DNA of 64,000 nt from Aromatoleum aromaticum EbN1 (GTDB lineage Bacteria > Pseudomonadota > Gammaproteobacteria > Burkholderiales > Rhodocyclaceae). The DNA lies in the NCBI RefSeq assembly GCF_000025965.1, contig NC_006513.1, forward strand, positions 3,961,400 to 4,025,399, read 5' to 3'. The position numbers and the translations under genes were made by a program. The notes under the pieces are model-generated. The model was not told the DNA's origin. It saw nothing but the letters and a program-made list of their open reading frames with translations, and searched no databases. Below, piece after piece: positions 18,621-27,688 of this stretch (position 1 is the first letter of the stretch; the number at the start of each line of letters is the position of its first letter).

Positions 18621-19517
18621 ATGACTCACGCTCCGCCTCACCCGCCCGAACGCACTGTGCTTTTTGTGGATCTCGCCGGGAGCACCCGCCTTTACGAACG
18701 CGTCGGCGACTCCCTGGCCTTCCGGCTGGTCGATCGCTGCGTACACGAAATGCGGGCCGAAATCGAACGGCGTCGCGGACGGGTCGTCAAGCACACCGGA
18801 GACGGTCTGATGGCAGTCTTCGGCGAAGCCGATCACGGATGCGAGGCTGCGCTCAGGATTCACCAGGTGGTGCGGGAGCTGCCGCTCTCGGCCGGGCAGA
18901 AACTGGCCGTGCGCATCGCGTTTCACTACGGACCCGTCGTCGAAAACGACAGCGACGTGTTCGGCGACACGGTCAACATCGCGGCGCGCCTGCTGGAACT
19001 CGCATCGCCGGGGCGCGCCATCACGTCGATGGAAACGGCGCGGCAACTCAGCGCCGAGTGGCGCCCGCTGCTCCGCCCGCTGCAGGCGCGCAGCCTGCGT
19101 GGTGCGTCGCGGCTGACCGAGCCCTTCGAACTGTTGTGCGGCGGAGCGCCGGGTGACCTGACTGTGGTGCAGACAGTCGATTTCGACGCCGATGAAAAAC
19201 CGGAACTGCGGCTTTATCTCGGCACACAATCGCTTGTGCTCAATGCACAGATGCCGAGCGCGCGGCTCGGCCGGGATGCCTTGTCGGACCTGCGCCTGAG
19301 CGATACCCGCGCCTCGCGCCAGCATGCTGAAATCGAGCTGCGCGGCGACAAGTTCGTGCTGGTCGACCGCAGCAGCAACGGTACTTTTGTATTGATAGAC
19401 GGCGAAAAGGAATTCGTGCTGTCGCGTGAGGAAGTCGTCCTCAGGAAACACGGGCACTTCGCCCTCGGCAGGACGTGTATCGACAATCCGCACCTTATCG
19501 GCTTCGTTTGCCTCTGA
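18621..19517 (+). CDS. Class III nucleotide cyclase domain fused to an FHA domain
   Basis: A 298-residue protein. Residues 10-165 are a class III adenylate/guanylate cyclase domain with both metal Asp residues (Asp17 in FVDLAGST and Asp61 in KHTGDGLMAVF) and the transition-state Asn/Arg in GDTVNIAARLLE. Residues about 200-298 are an FHA domain: LGRDALSDL, then SRQHAEIEL and RSSNGTFVL, with the phosphothreonine-binding Arg, Ser, His and Asn. It may therefore make cyclic nucleotide in response to Ser/Thr phosphorylation of a partner; this is inference. No kinase is adjacent. Cytoplasmic; no signal peptide or membrane helix. Confidence 0.88.
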   Translation: MTHAPPHPPERTVLFVDLAGSTRLYERVGDSLAFRLVDRCVHEMRAEIERRRGRVVKHTGDGLMAVFGEADHGCEAALRIHQVVRELPLSAGQKLAVRIAFHYGPVVENDSDVFGDTVNIAARLLELASPGRAITSMETARQLSAEWRPLLRPLQARSLRGASRLTEPFELLCGGAPGDLTVVQTVDFDADEKPELRLYLGTQSLVLNAQMPSARLGRDALSDLRLSDTRASRQHAEIELRGDKFVLVDRSSNGTFVLIDGEKEFVLSREEVVLRKHGHFALGRTCIDNPHLIGFVCL

Positions 19518-19594
19518 CCGGAAGCCGACGGTCCCGGCAAGCGCCTCGGCTTCGATGATCCGGCATTCGGGCGGGGACGTTTGACGCGGCCGAT

Positions 19595-20062
19595 TCACCC
19601 CTGCGTTTTGCGATTCTCGTCCGGACCGGCTGAATCTGCCCCGTCTTGCGACTCGCCATCCTTGCTGCTGCGACGGCCGACGATCGCCTGGAGCGAAATC
19701 ACGTCCGCCCCGCCGATCGGCCACGGCATTGGCACGCGCATCGAGATGCGGGTCGCTTCGGCTCCGGGCTGGTCGGTCTTGCGCCGCAGAGGAATGACTT
19801 CGGCTTCGAGATGCGGAATCCATGGCATATCCGACACGCGGCGCAGATCCTCATTGCCGGCGACGGGACGTCCGAGCGTCCTGAACCCGGCACTCCAGAA
19901 CCGCTGGGTTCCCTGGAGCCACACGTCGAACCATTTCATGCTTTCGAGCATCGCCGCTTCCGACCACTTTATCCACAAGGCCGGGTCGACGCCGGGGCGC
20001 CCCCCCGAAACACTCTCCCGTTCACCCGCGCGTCTGCGCTTTTCATCTGATGCGCTCTTCAT
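19595..20062 (-). CDS. Conserved-looking hypothetical protein, 155 aa
   Basis: No family is recognised. The first 28 residues are charged and likely disordered; the middle (LWIKWSEAAMLESMKWFDVW, then a TQRFWSAGF segment) is amphipathic and Trp/Phe-rich, somewhat like phasin or magnetosome-type helices, and the tail is polar. GGAG six bases before the ATG supports the start. It converges on the cyclase gene (gap 77 bases) and diverges from the ABC exporter gene. Long frames on the opposite strand look like antisense shadows. Confidence 0.6.
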   Translation of the reverse strand: MKSASDEKRRRAGERESVSGGRPGVDPALWIKWSEAAMLESMKWFDVWLQGTQRFWSAGFRTLGRPVAGNEDLRRVSDMPWIPHLEAEVIPLRRKTDQPGAEATRISMRVPMPWPIGGADVISLQAIVGRRSSKDGESQDGADSAGPDENRKTQG

Positions 20063-20322
20063 TACGGCTCCGAGTCACTGGATAGGTGTTCCCAAGCATA
20101 AACATTGCGGCTTCCGCGCGAAAGACCTGATTGGTAACAGGTGGAAGCCGCACTGCAGCAGATTTCGACCGTGGCGGCCGGCAGATGAAGTCTGAGCATT
20201 CCCTCTGTCAGCCAGGCGCCGCGGTGGTCACGGCATGCGCCTTGCCTTCTGTACCTTCCGCCAAAAGGGGGACAACATCGAGCAGCTCCTCCACCTCGCC
20301 TCGAGAAGAACAATAATTGCGG

Positions 20323-22119
20323 ATGCCCGGCGATACCCTGAAACAGGCCTCGACGCCGCGCCCCTTGTCGGCGCTGACAGGCCTGTGGCCGTTCCTGCAG
20401 CCCTATCGGGGGCGAATTGCGCTGGCCTTCATCCTGCTCTGCCTCGGTTCGGCAATCATCCTGCTGCTCCCGCTGGCGTTCGGCGACCTCGTCGACCTGG
20501 GGTTTGGCGCACGCGAGCAGGCCGATGGCGGTCTGCTCGGTGAGCTGAACCTGACCGGGCATTTCATCGCCCTGTTCGGATTGGCGAGCGCCTGGGCCTT
20601 GACGGTATCGGCCCGTTACTACACCGTGTCTTGGATCGGCGAGCGGGCAACCGCGGATCTGCGCTGTGCGGTATATAGGCGCGTACTATCCCAGTCGCCC
20701 CAATTCTTCGAGACCTTGCAGACTGGCGAAGTCCTGTCCCGGCTGACCGGCGACACGACGCTGATCCAGACAGTGATCGGCAGTTCCGTGTCGATGGGAT
20801 TGCGCAGCCTGTTCCAGTTCACTGGTGGCATGGTCATGCTGGCCGTCACCAGCCTCTACCTGTTTTCCTTGAACCTTGGCCTCATGGCCTTGCTGACGCT
20901 GCCCATCATCGCCATCGGCCGCAAGGTCAAAAGACTTTCGCGCGAATCCCAGGACAGGATTGCCGATGCCTCGGCACTGGCCGGTGAAATCCTCAATGCC
21001 ATGCCGACGGTACAGGCCTATACGCAGGAGCGGCACGAAGCGGAACGCTTTGCCACTGCTGCGGAAACCGGGTTCACGACGGCGATCCGGCGCACGCGCG
21101 TGCGCGCTGCGCTCACGACTTTGATCATCACCGCGGTGATGGGAACGATCATTTTCGTGTTGTGGGTCGGTGTGCGTCAGATGCACGACGGCATCCTGAC
21201 CCAAGGCCAGTTGGCGTCCTTTGTCCTTTACGCGGCCCTCGTCGCCGGTGGCGTCGGGACCATGGCAGAAGTCTGGGGCGACGTCATGCGCGCGGCCGGG
21301 GCAGCAGAGCGTCTGCTGGAACTGCTGCACGCGGACTCCGCCATCCGTGAACCGAGCTTGCCACAATCGCCTGCGCATCCGGCGCAGGCAGCGATCAGTT
21401 TCGAGCAGGTCACGTTCCGCTATCCCGCTCGCCCGCACCCGCGTGCGCTCGACGACATCTGCCTGACGATTGCGCCGGGCGAGAGCGTCGCGCTTGTCGG
21501 TCCGTCCGGCGCGGGCAAGACGAGCATGTTCCAGGTCCTGCTGCGCTATTACGAAATATCCGGCGGCGCGATACGGATCAACGGCCAGGATATCCGCCAG
21601 CTGAGCCTGCACGACCTGCGCAAAGGCATCGCGATCGTGCCGCAGGACCCGGTGATCTTTTCCGCCAGCGCGCTGGAGAACATCCGCTACGGCCGTCCCG
21701 CGGCGAGCGACGCCGAAGTCATCGCAGCGGCGCAGGCGGCTCTGGTTGATGAGTTCATCGAGCGACTGCCGGAGAGCTACCGTACATTCCTGGGCGAACG
21801 CGGCACCCGACTGTCCGGGGGACAGCGCCAGCGCATCGCGATTGCGCGCGCGATCCTGAAAGGCGCGCCGATGCTGCTTCTCGACGAAGCCACCAGCGCT
21901 CTCGATGTGGAATCCGAAATCCTGGTGCAGCAAGGACTCAACGCCGCCATGCAGGGGCGCACCACGCTGATCATCGCCCATCGGCTTGCAACGGTGCAAA
22001 AAACCGACCGGATCGTGGTGATGGATCGCGGCCGCATCGTCGAGACCGGCACTCCGGAGGATCTGCGTCATGGAGGCGGCCTTTACGCGCGTCTGGCCGC
22101 GCTCCAACTCGACCTTTGA
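20323..22119 (+). CDS. MsbA-like ABC exporter (TMD-NBD half-transporter)
   Basis: A 598-residue ABCB-type half-transporter that would work as a homodimer in the inner membrane. About six transmembrane helices fill residues 25-320. The nucleotide-binding domain has Walker A GPSGAGKTS, Q-loop VPQDPVIF, signature LSGGQRQR, Walker B MLLLDEATSALD and the H-loop IIAHRL. The substrate is unknown; lipids, peptides or drugs are possible for this group. The ATG at 20323 is used, but an in-frame TTG six bases earlier is possible because no ribosome-binding site decides. Confidence 0.9.
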   Translation: MPGDTLKQASTPRPLSALTGLWPFLQPYRGRIALAFILLCLGSAIILLLPLAFGDLVDLGFGAREQADGGLLGELNLTGHFIALFGLASAWALTVSARYYTVSWIGERATADLRCAVYRRVLSQSPQFFETLQTGEVLSRLTGDTTLIQTVIGSSVSMGLRSLFQFTGGMVMLAVTSLYLFSLNLGLMALLTLPIIAIGRKVKRLSRESQDRIADASALAGEILNAMPTVQAYTQERHEAERFATAAETGFTTAIRRTRVRAALTTLIITAVMGTIIFVLWVGVRQMHDGILTQGQLASFVLYAALVAGGVGTMAEVWGDVMRAAGAAERLLELLHADSAIREPSLPQSPAHPAQAAISFEQVTFRYPARPHPRALDDICLTIAPGESVALVGPSGAGKTSMFQVLLRYYEISGGAIRINGQDIRQLSLHDLRKGIAIVPQDPVIFSASALENIRYGRPAASDAEVIAAAQAALVDEFIERLPESYRTFLGERGTRLSGGQRQRIAIARAILKGAPMLLLDEATSALDVESEILVQQGLNAAMQGRTTLIIAHRLATVQKTDRIVVMDRGRIVETGTPEDLRHGGGLYARLAALQLDL

Positions 22120-22355
22120 CCGTCTGACGGTTTCCGGTCTGGCGACGGTTCGAGCGGTAGCGCGAATTGGAATTGGGCTTGATAAAGGACGCTGGGCGAG
22201 GCGCCGCTGCGCCTCGACACCAGCTGGATCGCCTGTCCGCCGAAGCGATCCTGAATCGCTGTCGTGGTCGCTGCGGTCGCAGCCCTGCCGGCGGACGGAA
22301 TCGAGCAAATCGTGAAGGTCGCGCTGAAGGCGGTGCGATAAATTTTTTGGTTCAT
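22083..22355 (-). CDS. Possible small exported protein, 90 aa
   Basis: Begins MNQKIYRTAFSATFTICSIP, which looks like a signal peptide, and continues with AIQDRFGGQAIQLVSRRSG and a basic tail. GGAAGG stands six bases before the ATG. It overlaps the end of the ABC exporter gene by 37 bases in convergent orientation. No family is recognised; it may be a shadow, but its codons and ribosome-binding site are better than random. Confidence 0.3.
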   Translation of the reverse strand: MNQKIYRTAFSATFTICSIPSAGRAATAATTTAIQDRFGGQAIQLVSRRSGASPSVLYQAQFQFALPLEPSPDRKPSDGQRSSWSAARRA

Positions 22356-22520
22356 CGCGCCTTCCACGGAAAGGCACGATGAACCATAAGAATTCCTCAT
22401 CGCCGGCTTTTCGCCGCCACACCGAGGACGCTCGATCTCCCGGACGCTGTAAGCTATTCACGCGGGTCGACGACCAATCGGCATGCGGCGTTCGAGTCGC
22501 CCACGACACCGGGTCCAACA

Positions 22521-24716
22521 ATGAAAACCAGCCGCCTGATCATCCTGAGCACGCTCGCCCTCGCGACCGCGCTGTTCTTCGTGTTCGATCTCGATCGATA
22601 CTTCAGTCTCGACTTCTTCAAGACTCAGCACGCCGCGCTCGAAGCATGGCGGGAGGCGCGACCGGTTGCGGCGGCACTCGCCTTCTTCGCGGTGTACGTC
22701 GCGGTCACGAGCCTGTCGCTGCCCGGCGCCGCGGTCATGACGCTCGCGGTTGGCGCGATCTTCGGGCTGGCGTGGGGCACCCTGATCGTCTCCTTTGCTT
22801 CCACGATCGGCGCGACGCTGGCCTTCCTCGCCTCGCGCTTCGTGCTGCGCGAGGCCGTGCAGGCGCACTTCGGCGAGCGGCTGCGCGCGATCAACGAAGG
22901 CGTCGCGAAGGACGGCGGCTTCTACCTTTTCACACTGCGTCTGGTGCCGGTGTTTCCGTTCTTCGTCATCAACCTCGTGATGGGGCTCACGCCGCTCCGC
23001 ACCTGGACCTTCTACTGGGTGAGCCAGCTCGGCATGCTCGCCGGCACGGTCGTCTATGTGAACGCCGGCACCCGGCTCGCGCAGATCGACTCGCTGTCGG
23101 GCATCCTGTCGCCGGGCCTGCTCGCCTCGTTCGCGCTGCTCGGCGTGTTCCCGCTGATCGCGAAGAAGCTCGTCGAGGTCGTGAAGGCACGGCGGGTGTA
23201 CGCCGGCTGGCCGAAGCCGGCGCACTTCGATCGCAACCTCGTCGTGATCGGTGCCGGTGCGGCCGGCCTGGTGAGCAGCTACATCGCCGCCGCGGTCAAG
23301 GCGAAAGTCACTCTGGTCGAAAAGCACAGGATGGGCGGCGACTGCCTGAACACCGGCTGCATGCCGTCGAAGGCACTGATCCGCTCGGCGAAGCTGCTCT
23401 CGCACATGCGGCGCTCGAACGAATTCGGCATTCGCTCTGCGCGGGCGGAGTTCGATTTCGCGGACGTGATGGAACGCGTGCACGCGATCATCAAGACCGT
23501 CGAGCCGCACGACTCGGTCGAGCGCTACACGAGCCTCGGCGTCGAGGTGATCGAGGGCCGGGCGAAGATCGTCTCGCCCTGGGAAGTGGAGATCGCGCGT
23601 AACGATGGCCGGCACGAGACGCTCACCACGCGCAGCATCATCATCGCCGCCGGCGCCCGTCCCACCGTGCCGCCGATTCCCGGCATAGAGGACGTCGGCT
23701 ACTACACCTCGGACACGATCTGGACCCTGCACGCGCTGCCCCGCCGGCTGCTCGTGCTCGGCGGTGGCCCGATCGGTTCGGAACTGGCGCAGACCTTCGC
23801 GCGTTTCGGCGCCGCGGTAACGCTGGTCGTCAAGGGCAGGCGGATCATGCCGCGCGAGGATGCGGAGGTCTCCGAGATGGTCATGGCACGCTTCCGCGCC
23901 GAAGGCATCGATCTGCGCACCGGCCACGACACCCGGCGTTTCGTCGTCGAGAATGGCGAGAAGATCCTGATTGCCGAACACCAGGGGCAGGAAGTCCACG
24001 TCCCGTTCGACGTACTGCTGGTCGCCGTCGGGCGGTCCGCACAATTGAAGGGCTACGGGCTGGAGGAGCTGGGCGTTCCGACCGGACGTACGATCGACGT
24101 CAACGAATACCTGCAGACGAGCTTTCCCAATATCTATGCCGCAGGCGATGTCGCCGGTCCGTATCAATTCACCCACACCGCCGCGCACCAGGCCTGGTAT
24201 GCGTCCGTCAACGCGCTGTTCGCGCCGTTCAGGAAGTTCCGCGCTGACTATTCGGCGGTGCCGTGGGCGACGTTCGTCGACCCGGAAGTCGCCCGGGTCG
24301 GCCTCAACGAGCAGGAGGCGAGAGAGCGCGACATCCCCTTCGAGCTCACGCGCTTCGACATCGCGGATCTCGACCGCGCGATCGCCGACGGCGAGGCGCA
24401 CGGCTTCGTCAAGGTGCTCACCGTGCCCGGCAAGGACAGGATCCTCGGTGTGACGATCGTCGGCGAGCACGCCGGCGACCTGATCGCCGAATACGTGATG
24501 GCGATGCGCCACGGACTGGGGCTCAACAAGATCCTCGGCACGATCCACATCTACCCGACGCTCGCCGAAGCCAACAAGTACGCGGCCGGTGAATGGAAGC
24601 GCGCGCATGCGCCGCAAAAACTGCTCGAGTGGGTCGGACGTTTCCACGCCTGGCGCAGGGGCTCGGGTGGGCGCCCCACAGCGGCGGCACGCCCGGCAAC
24701 CCCCTCGCAGCGCTGA
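22521..24716 (+). CDS. TVP38/TMEM64 membrane domain fused to a flavin disulfide reductase
   Basis: A 731-residue fusion. Residues 1-225 form a TVP38/TMEM64 (DedA/VTT-like) membrane domain with about six hydrophobic helices and the family segments GAIFGLAWGTL and RLVPVFPFFVINLVMG. Residues 230-700 are a pyridine-nucleotide disulfide oxidoreductase: VIGAGAAGL, redox cysteines in GGDCLNTGCMPSKAL, second Rossmann motif GGGPIGSELAQ, and the FAD motif IYAAGDVAG. At the C-terminal active site HIYPTLAE replaces the HAHPTLSE of lipoamide dehydrogenase, so Tyr stands at the catalytic His. It is not an E3 enzyme; mercuric-reductase-like or quinone/thiol roles at the membrane are possible. Confidence 0.88.
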   Translation: MKTSRLIILSTLALATALFFVFDLDRYFSLDFFKTQHAALEAWREARPVAAALAFFAVYVAVTSLSLPGAAVMTLAVGAIFGLAWGTLIVSFASTIGATLAFLASRFVLREAVQAHFGERLRAINEGVAKDGGFYLFTLRLVPVFPFFVINLVMGLTPLRTWTFYWVSQLGMLAGTVVYVNAGTRLAQIDSLSGILSPGLLASFALLGVFPLIAKKLVEVVKARRVYAGWPKPAHFDRNLVVIGAGAAGLVSSYIAAAVKAKVTLVEKHRMGGDCLNTGCMPSKALIRSAKLLSHMRRSNEFGIRSARAEFDFADVMERVHAIIKTVEPHDSVERYTSLGVEVIEGRAKIVSPWEVEIARNDGRHETLTTRSIIIAAGARPTVPPIPGIEDVGYYTSDTIWTLHALPRRLLVLGGGPIGSELAQTFARFGAAVTLVVKGRRIMPREDAEVSEMVMARFRAEGIDLRTGHDTRRFVVENGEKILIAEHQGQEVHVPFDVLLVAVGRSAQLKGYGLEELGVPTGRTIDVNEYLQTSFPNIYAAGDVAGPYQFTHTAAHQAWYASVNALFAPFRKFRADYSAVPWATFVDPEVARVGLNEQEARERDIPFELTRFDIADLDRAIADGEAHGFVKVLTVPGKDRILGVTIVGEHAGDLIAEYVMAMRHGLGLNKILGTIHIYPTLAEANKYAAGEWKRAHAPQKLLEWVGRFHAWRRGSGGRPTAAARPATPSQR

Positions 24717-24875
24717 CTACGAGGAGAACCGGAAGCATTCTTCTTCAGGTGCAGGGGGTATCCAGCTCATCAGCGAACCGGCCAGCACGCTCCACCACAT
24801 CCACTTCGCCTGGCCCGATGGCAGGCGGGGCCTCCGGTGCCGGAGATCGAACCCAAACCTTGCCCGGACCGCAGG

Positions 24876-25811
24876 CTACGCCGCCTCGTCCCGCCCCATT
24901 TCCTGCAGAGCGCAGGAAGAGGTTATCTGAGTTTGGGCGAGGGAAATACCGCTCTCGCGCAGCGCGGCGTCAACCAGGCTGAAGACCTCGTTACGGCATT
25001 CCGGCTCTCGGTCATGCTGCGGCACCCAGTATTTCACCCGATAGGTGATTCCCTGGGGCCCGTACTGCACGACCTGCACTTCAGGCGGCTTTCCCTCCAC
25101 GATGCTTTTAGCCCCCGTCAGTGCCTGGCGAATCAGTTTCTTGGCCTCGGCCACCGGCAGATCGATCGGCAAGGTCAGTTCGGCATGCCCGCGGTACTCC
25201 TTCCGTGGCGCGCTGAAATTGGTGATCCTCTGCCGCGAAATCTGACTGTTGGGCAGGATCACATAGGTGCTGTCGCGCGTGACGAGCCTCGTCGTCCGCC
25301 AGCCGATCTCCTGTACACGGCCCTGGGCCAGTGTTTCGACACGCACCCAGTCGCCCATGCGGAACGGCGCCTCGATCCCGAGCGCGATGCCCGAGAGTGT
25401 GTCCGCCACCACATTTCGGATGGCGAATCCCAGCACCGCCAGCACCAGACCCGATCCGGTCAGGATGCCCGACAGATCCTGCCGAAAGAACAGCGACAGA
25501 CAGATCAGCGTGGCCAGCACGAAGAGGAATACCCGAAGCAGGTCCAGAAGCACCTTGGGCACCGGCTTTCCCTCCTTGCGACGCTGCGAAAGCTGCATCG
25601 CGGCGAGCGCATGCGCAAAGTGTGCGCCGATAAACATTGCCAATGCGATGGCTGCATTGCGTAGCGGATCAAGCCAGCCCTGCAAGGCGTGATCCAAGGG
25701 CAGCAGCTGCACCAGCGGCTCCGCGAACACGGCAATCAGCACCGGAAGGGTGAAACCAGCCGCAGCGCGCAGCCAGGACGGAATGGGCATGACCGGATCG
25801 AGCGCCTTCAT
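24876..25811 (-). CDS. Small-conductance mechanosensitive channel (MscS family)
   Basis: A 311-residue channel that releases solutes on hypo-osmotic shock. Hydrophobic segments lie at about residues 15-35, 50-75 and 90-112; the pore helix region is GSGLVLAVLGFAIRNVVADT and the beta domain follows with GIEAPFRMGDWVRVE, ending in a soluble C-terminal domain. GGGAGGTGAA directly before the ATG decides the start; the longer upstream frame is rejected. It converges on the fusion gene with 159 bases between. Confidence 0.92.
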   Translation of the reverse strand: MKALDPVMPIPSWLRAAAGFTLPVLIAVFAEPLVQLLPLDHALQGWLDPLRNAAIALAMFIGAHFAHALAAMQLSQRRKEGKPVPKVLLDLLRVFLFVLATLICLSLFFRQDLSGILTGSGLVLAVLGFAIRNVVADTLSGIALGIEAPFRMGDWVRVETLAQGRVQEIGWRTTRLVTRDSTYVILPNSQISRQRITNFSAPRKEYRGHAELTLPIDLPVAEAKKLIRQALTGAKSIVEGKPPEVQVVQYGPQGITYRVKYWVPQHDREPECRNEVFSLVDAALRESGISLAQTQITSSCALQEMGRDEAA

Positions 25812-26009
25812 TTCACCTCCCTTTCGCGTCTGGCTTCCCCGCGGGGAAAAGGTACGGGGCACAATTTGCAGGTGTGAAGGTGTGAGGCAAACCTGCTGAC
25901 CTCGGGCTTAAGGAGCATCATCGTGATGGTTCCGGCAAAAGCATGGACGGGCGAACCCGCTGGACCGGGAAACCCCACTCCACCGGTCCGCCCCCTCAGG
26001 ACACTCCGG

Positions 26010-26046
26010 CCCTTCGGCTTCGCTTGGAACGAAGCTCGCTGAAGGG
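26010..26046. terminator. Two-part inverted repeat after the GNAT gene
   Basis: CCCTTC...GAAGGG forms the outer stem and GCTTCG...CGAAGC the inner stem of a 37-base hairpin. It lies 24 bases downstream of the GNAT stop on the minus strand. There is no T-run, so it is a weak or Rho-assisted terminator or an mRNA 3' structure. Confidence 0.4.
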
Positions 26047-26069
26047 CGAAACAGATGGGACTGCGCGAC

Positions 26070-26801
26070 CTATGCGCGCCGCCGCATCCCCTCGTTGGCC
26101 GCCTCGGCCGCAGGCTGCAGCAGACCGCGGACATGGAGTTGGGCGAGGCTCCAGCCGTGGCCGAGCAGCAGCATGCGGGTGTCGAGCTCCGCCCTGCGAG
26201 TCGTCGGAATCGCGTTTCCGAGGTCGTGCATGCGCTTGGCGCGCAGGGCAACCCAGCGCAACGAGTGGCGGCGGGCAAGAGCGTGCCAGAGGGCGTGCGC
26301 GCCTGCCGACTGGCGAGCGCCGCTGAGCAGGCAGAAGCCGCGACCGAGCGCCCAGTCGTACACCGCGCTGGCGATGCCGCGGCCCTGGTAGGCGGGGGCG
26401 TACTTGGAGTGCGGCGAGCGCAAATGGCGGTCGGTGCGTCGGTCCACCTCGATCAGGCGGTTGAACACGGTGTAACCGGCAAGGCGGCGACACGCAGTGT
26501 CCTCGACATACACGTAGTGCTCGCCGTCGGCCTCACGCTGATGGAAGACCAGGCCAGGCCGCAGTGCGGGAAGACAGGTGCAGGCGTTCATCGCGTCGCC
26601 CGCGGTGTGGAGCCGGCGATAGAGGGCGTCGAGCTCGGCCTCGATGCTTCCGTCGGGATGGTTCACGTCGATGCGCAGTTCCATGTGCCGCGGCTGCATC
26701 ATTCGCCCGAGGCGGACAAGGAGTGCGGCGCCCGGCAGACGCAGTGGTGGCGGCTGCGGGAAGGCAATGGGGGAGCGCGCGCAGAGGGTGATCTCATGCA
26801 T
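26070..26801 (-). CDS. GNAT-family N-acetyltransferase
   Basis: A 243-residue acyltransferase. The acetyl-CoA-binding motif A is YQGRGIAS around residues 138-145, after a core beginning near residue 60 (DALYRRLHTAG). Downstream segments CLLSGARQSAGAHALWHALA and RHSLRWVAL are unusual for small GNATs and may be diagnostic of a subfamily. The ATG at 26801 has AAGGAG nine bases upstream. It follows the beta-solenoid gene by 14 bases, so the two form an operon. The acceptor is unknown; modification of the partner protein or of a small molecule is possible. Confidence 0.8.
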   Translation of the reverse strand: MHEITLCARSPIAFPQPPPLRLPGAALLVRLGRMMQPRHMELRIDVNHPDGSIEAELDALYRRLHTAGDAMNACTCLPALRPGLVFHQREADGEHYVYVEDTACRRLAGYTVFNRLIEVDRRTDRHLRSPHSKYAPAYQGRGIASAVYDWALGRGFCLLSGARQSAGAHALWHALARRHSLRWVALRAKRMHDLGNAIPTTRRAELDTRMLLLGHGWSLAQLHVRGLLQPAAEAANEGMRRRA

Positions 26802-26815
26802 GTCCGTTCGCTCCT

Positions 26816-27688
26816 TCAGCACGCGGCGGGGCCGGCCCACCAGCCGCTCATGAGGCCATCGGGCCGCTGGGGGGCGCTCACGCGCGCACTGCTCTCCCAG
26901 GCTTCCATCTGCACGTCGAGGCCGGCGAACACGCCGTAGCCGATGCCGGCGCGGATCGACTCGCCGGCCGCCAGGCTCTCTCCAGCGCGGATCGCGCCTT
27001 CGGCGCCGATCACCCCGCCAGCCTTGATGCCCCAGCCGGCCTCGAGATGCATGCCGGCCTGGATCGAGCCGCCCGCGACGATGCCCTGCGCAGCGCACAG
27101 GCTGTGCGCGACCCGGATGTCGCCGCCCGCCTGCAGGCCCTTGGCACAGCGCACGCTTTCGTCCGCCTGCAGGTCGAGGCCGATGGACGCGTTGCCGGCA
27201 ATGCACAGCCCGCCGCCGCAGCACAGGTCCCAGCCGGTCCGCAGTTCGCCGTCGCAGCGCAGCTCACCCGCGCAGTCCACGCCCCAGCCGGCGCGCAGGT
27301 CGCCACCTACCTTCAGATGACCTTCGGCGCGCATGCTTCCTTCCACGCGCAGATCGGCCCCGACGTTCAGATCGCCGCCCGCGCGCAGGCCACCCCTGGC
27401 GTGCAGCACGCGACCGACACGGACGACGCCGTCGACGTCCACGCCACCGCGTACCTCGAGTGTGCCCGCGAACACGATCGCATCAGCCTCGATCGCATCG
27501 ACCACGCGCACCTCGTCCGTGGGCCCGAACTGTTCGAGCAGCCAGCAGGCGTCGCCGACGCGTCCGGCAGCCACCATGGTGTCGAGGAGTTCCTGGTAGT
27601 TGCCGCCTTCGCCGAACTGGCGGACGAACCAGCGGAATCCATCGGTGCAGGGCCGCTTCGCCCTGACGAAACTTCGTGTGAGAACCAT
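26816..27688 (-). CDS. Bactofilin-like beta-solenoid protein with 33 hexapeptide repeats
   Basis: A 290-residue protein. Residues 1-60 form a helical head (FRWFVRQFGEGGNYQELLD, then AGRVGDACWLLEQFG). From residue 64 to 261 the sequence divides exactly into 33 hexads of the pattern x-[LIV]-x-[AVC]-[GDE]-x (for example GLRAGG, DLRVEG, HLKVGG, SIRAGI), with no insertion. This is expected to fold as a beta-helix of about 11 turns, as in bactofilins and other polymer-forming cytoskeletal proteins, which are the closest known class. There are ten cysteines, including the last residue. The start is set by GAGGG about seven bases before the ATG. First gene of an operon with the GNAT enzyme. Confidence 0.82.
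   Translation of the reverse strand: MVLTRSFVRAKRPCTDGFRWFVRQFGEGGNYQELLDTMVAAGRVGDACWLLEQFGPTDEVRVVDAIEADAIVFAGTLEVRGGVDVDGVVRVGRVLHARGGLRAGGDLNVGADLRVEGSMRAEGHLKVGGDLRAGWGVDCAGELRCDGELRTGWDLCCGGGLCIAGNASIGLDLQADESVRCAKGLQAGGDIRVAHSLCAAQGIVAGGSIQAGMHLEAGWGIKAGGVIGAEGAIRAGESLAAGESIRAGIGYGVFAGLDVQMEAWESSARVSAPQRPDGLMSGWWAGPAAC

Noticed and set aside
22379-23602. A 407-codon plus-strand frame overlapping the TVP38-reductase fusion
   Set aside because: It lies in a different frame from the fusion gene and has only low-complexity Arg/Gly-rich sequence.
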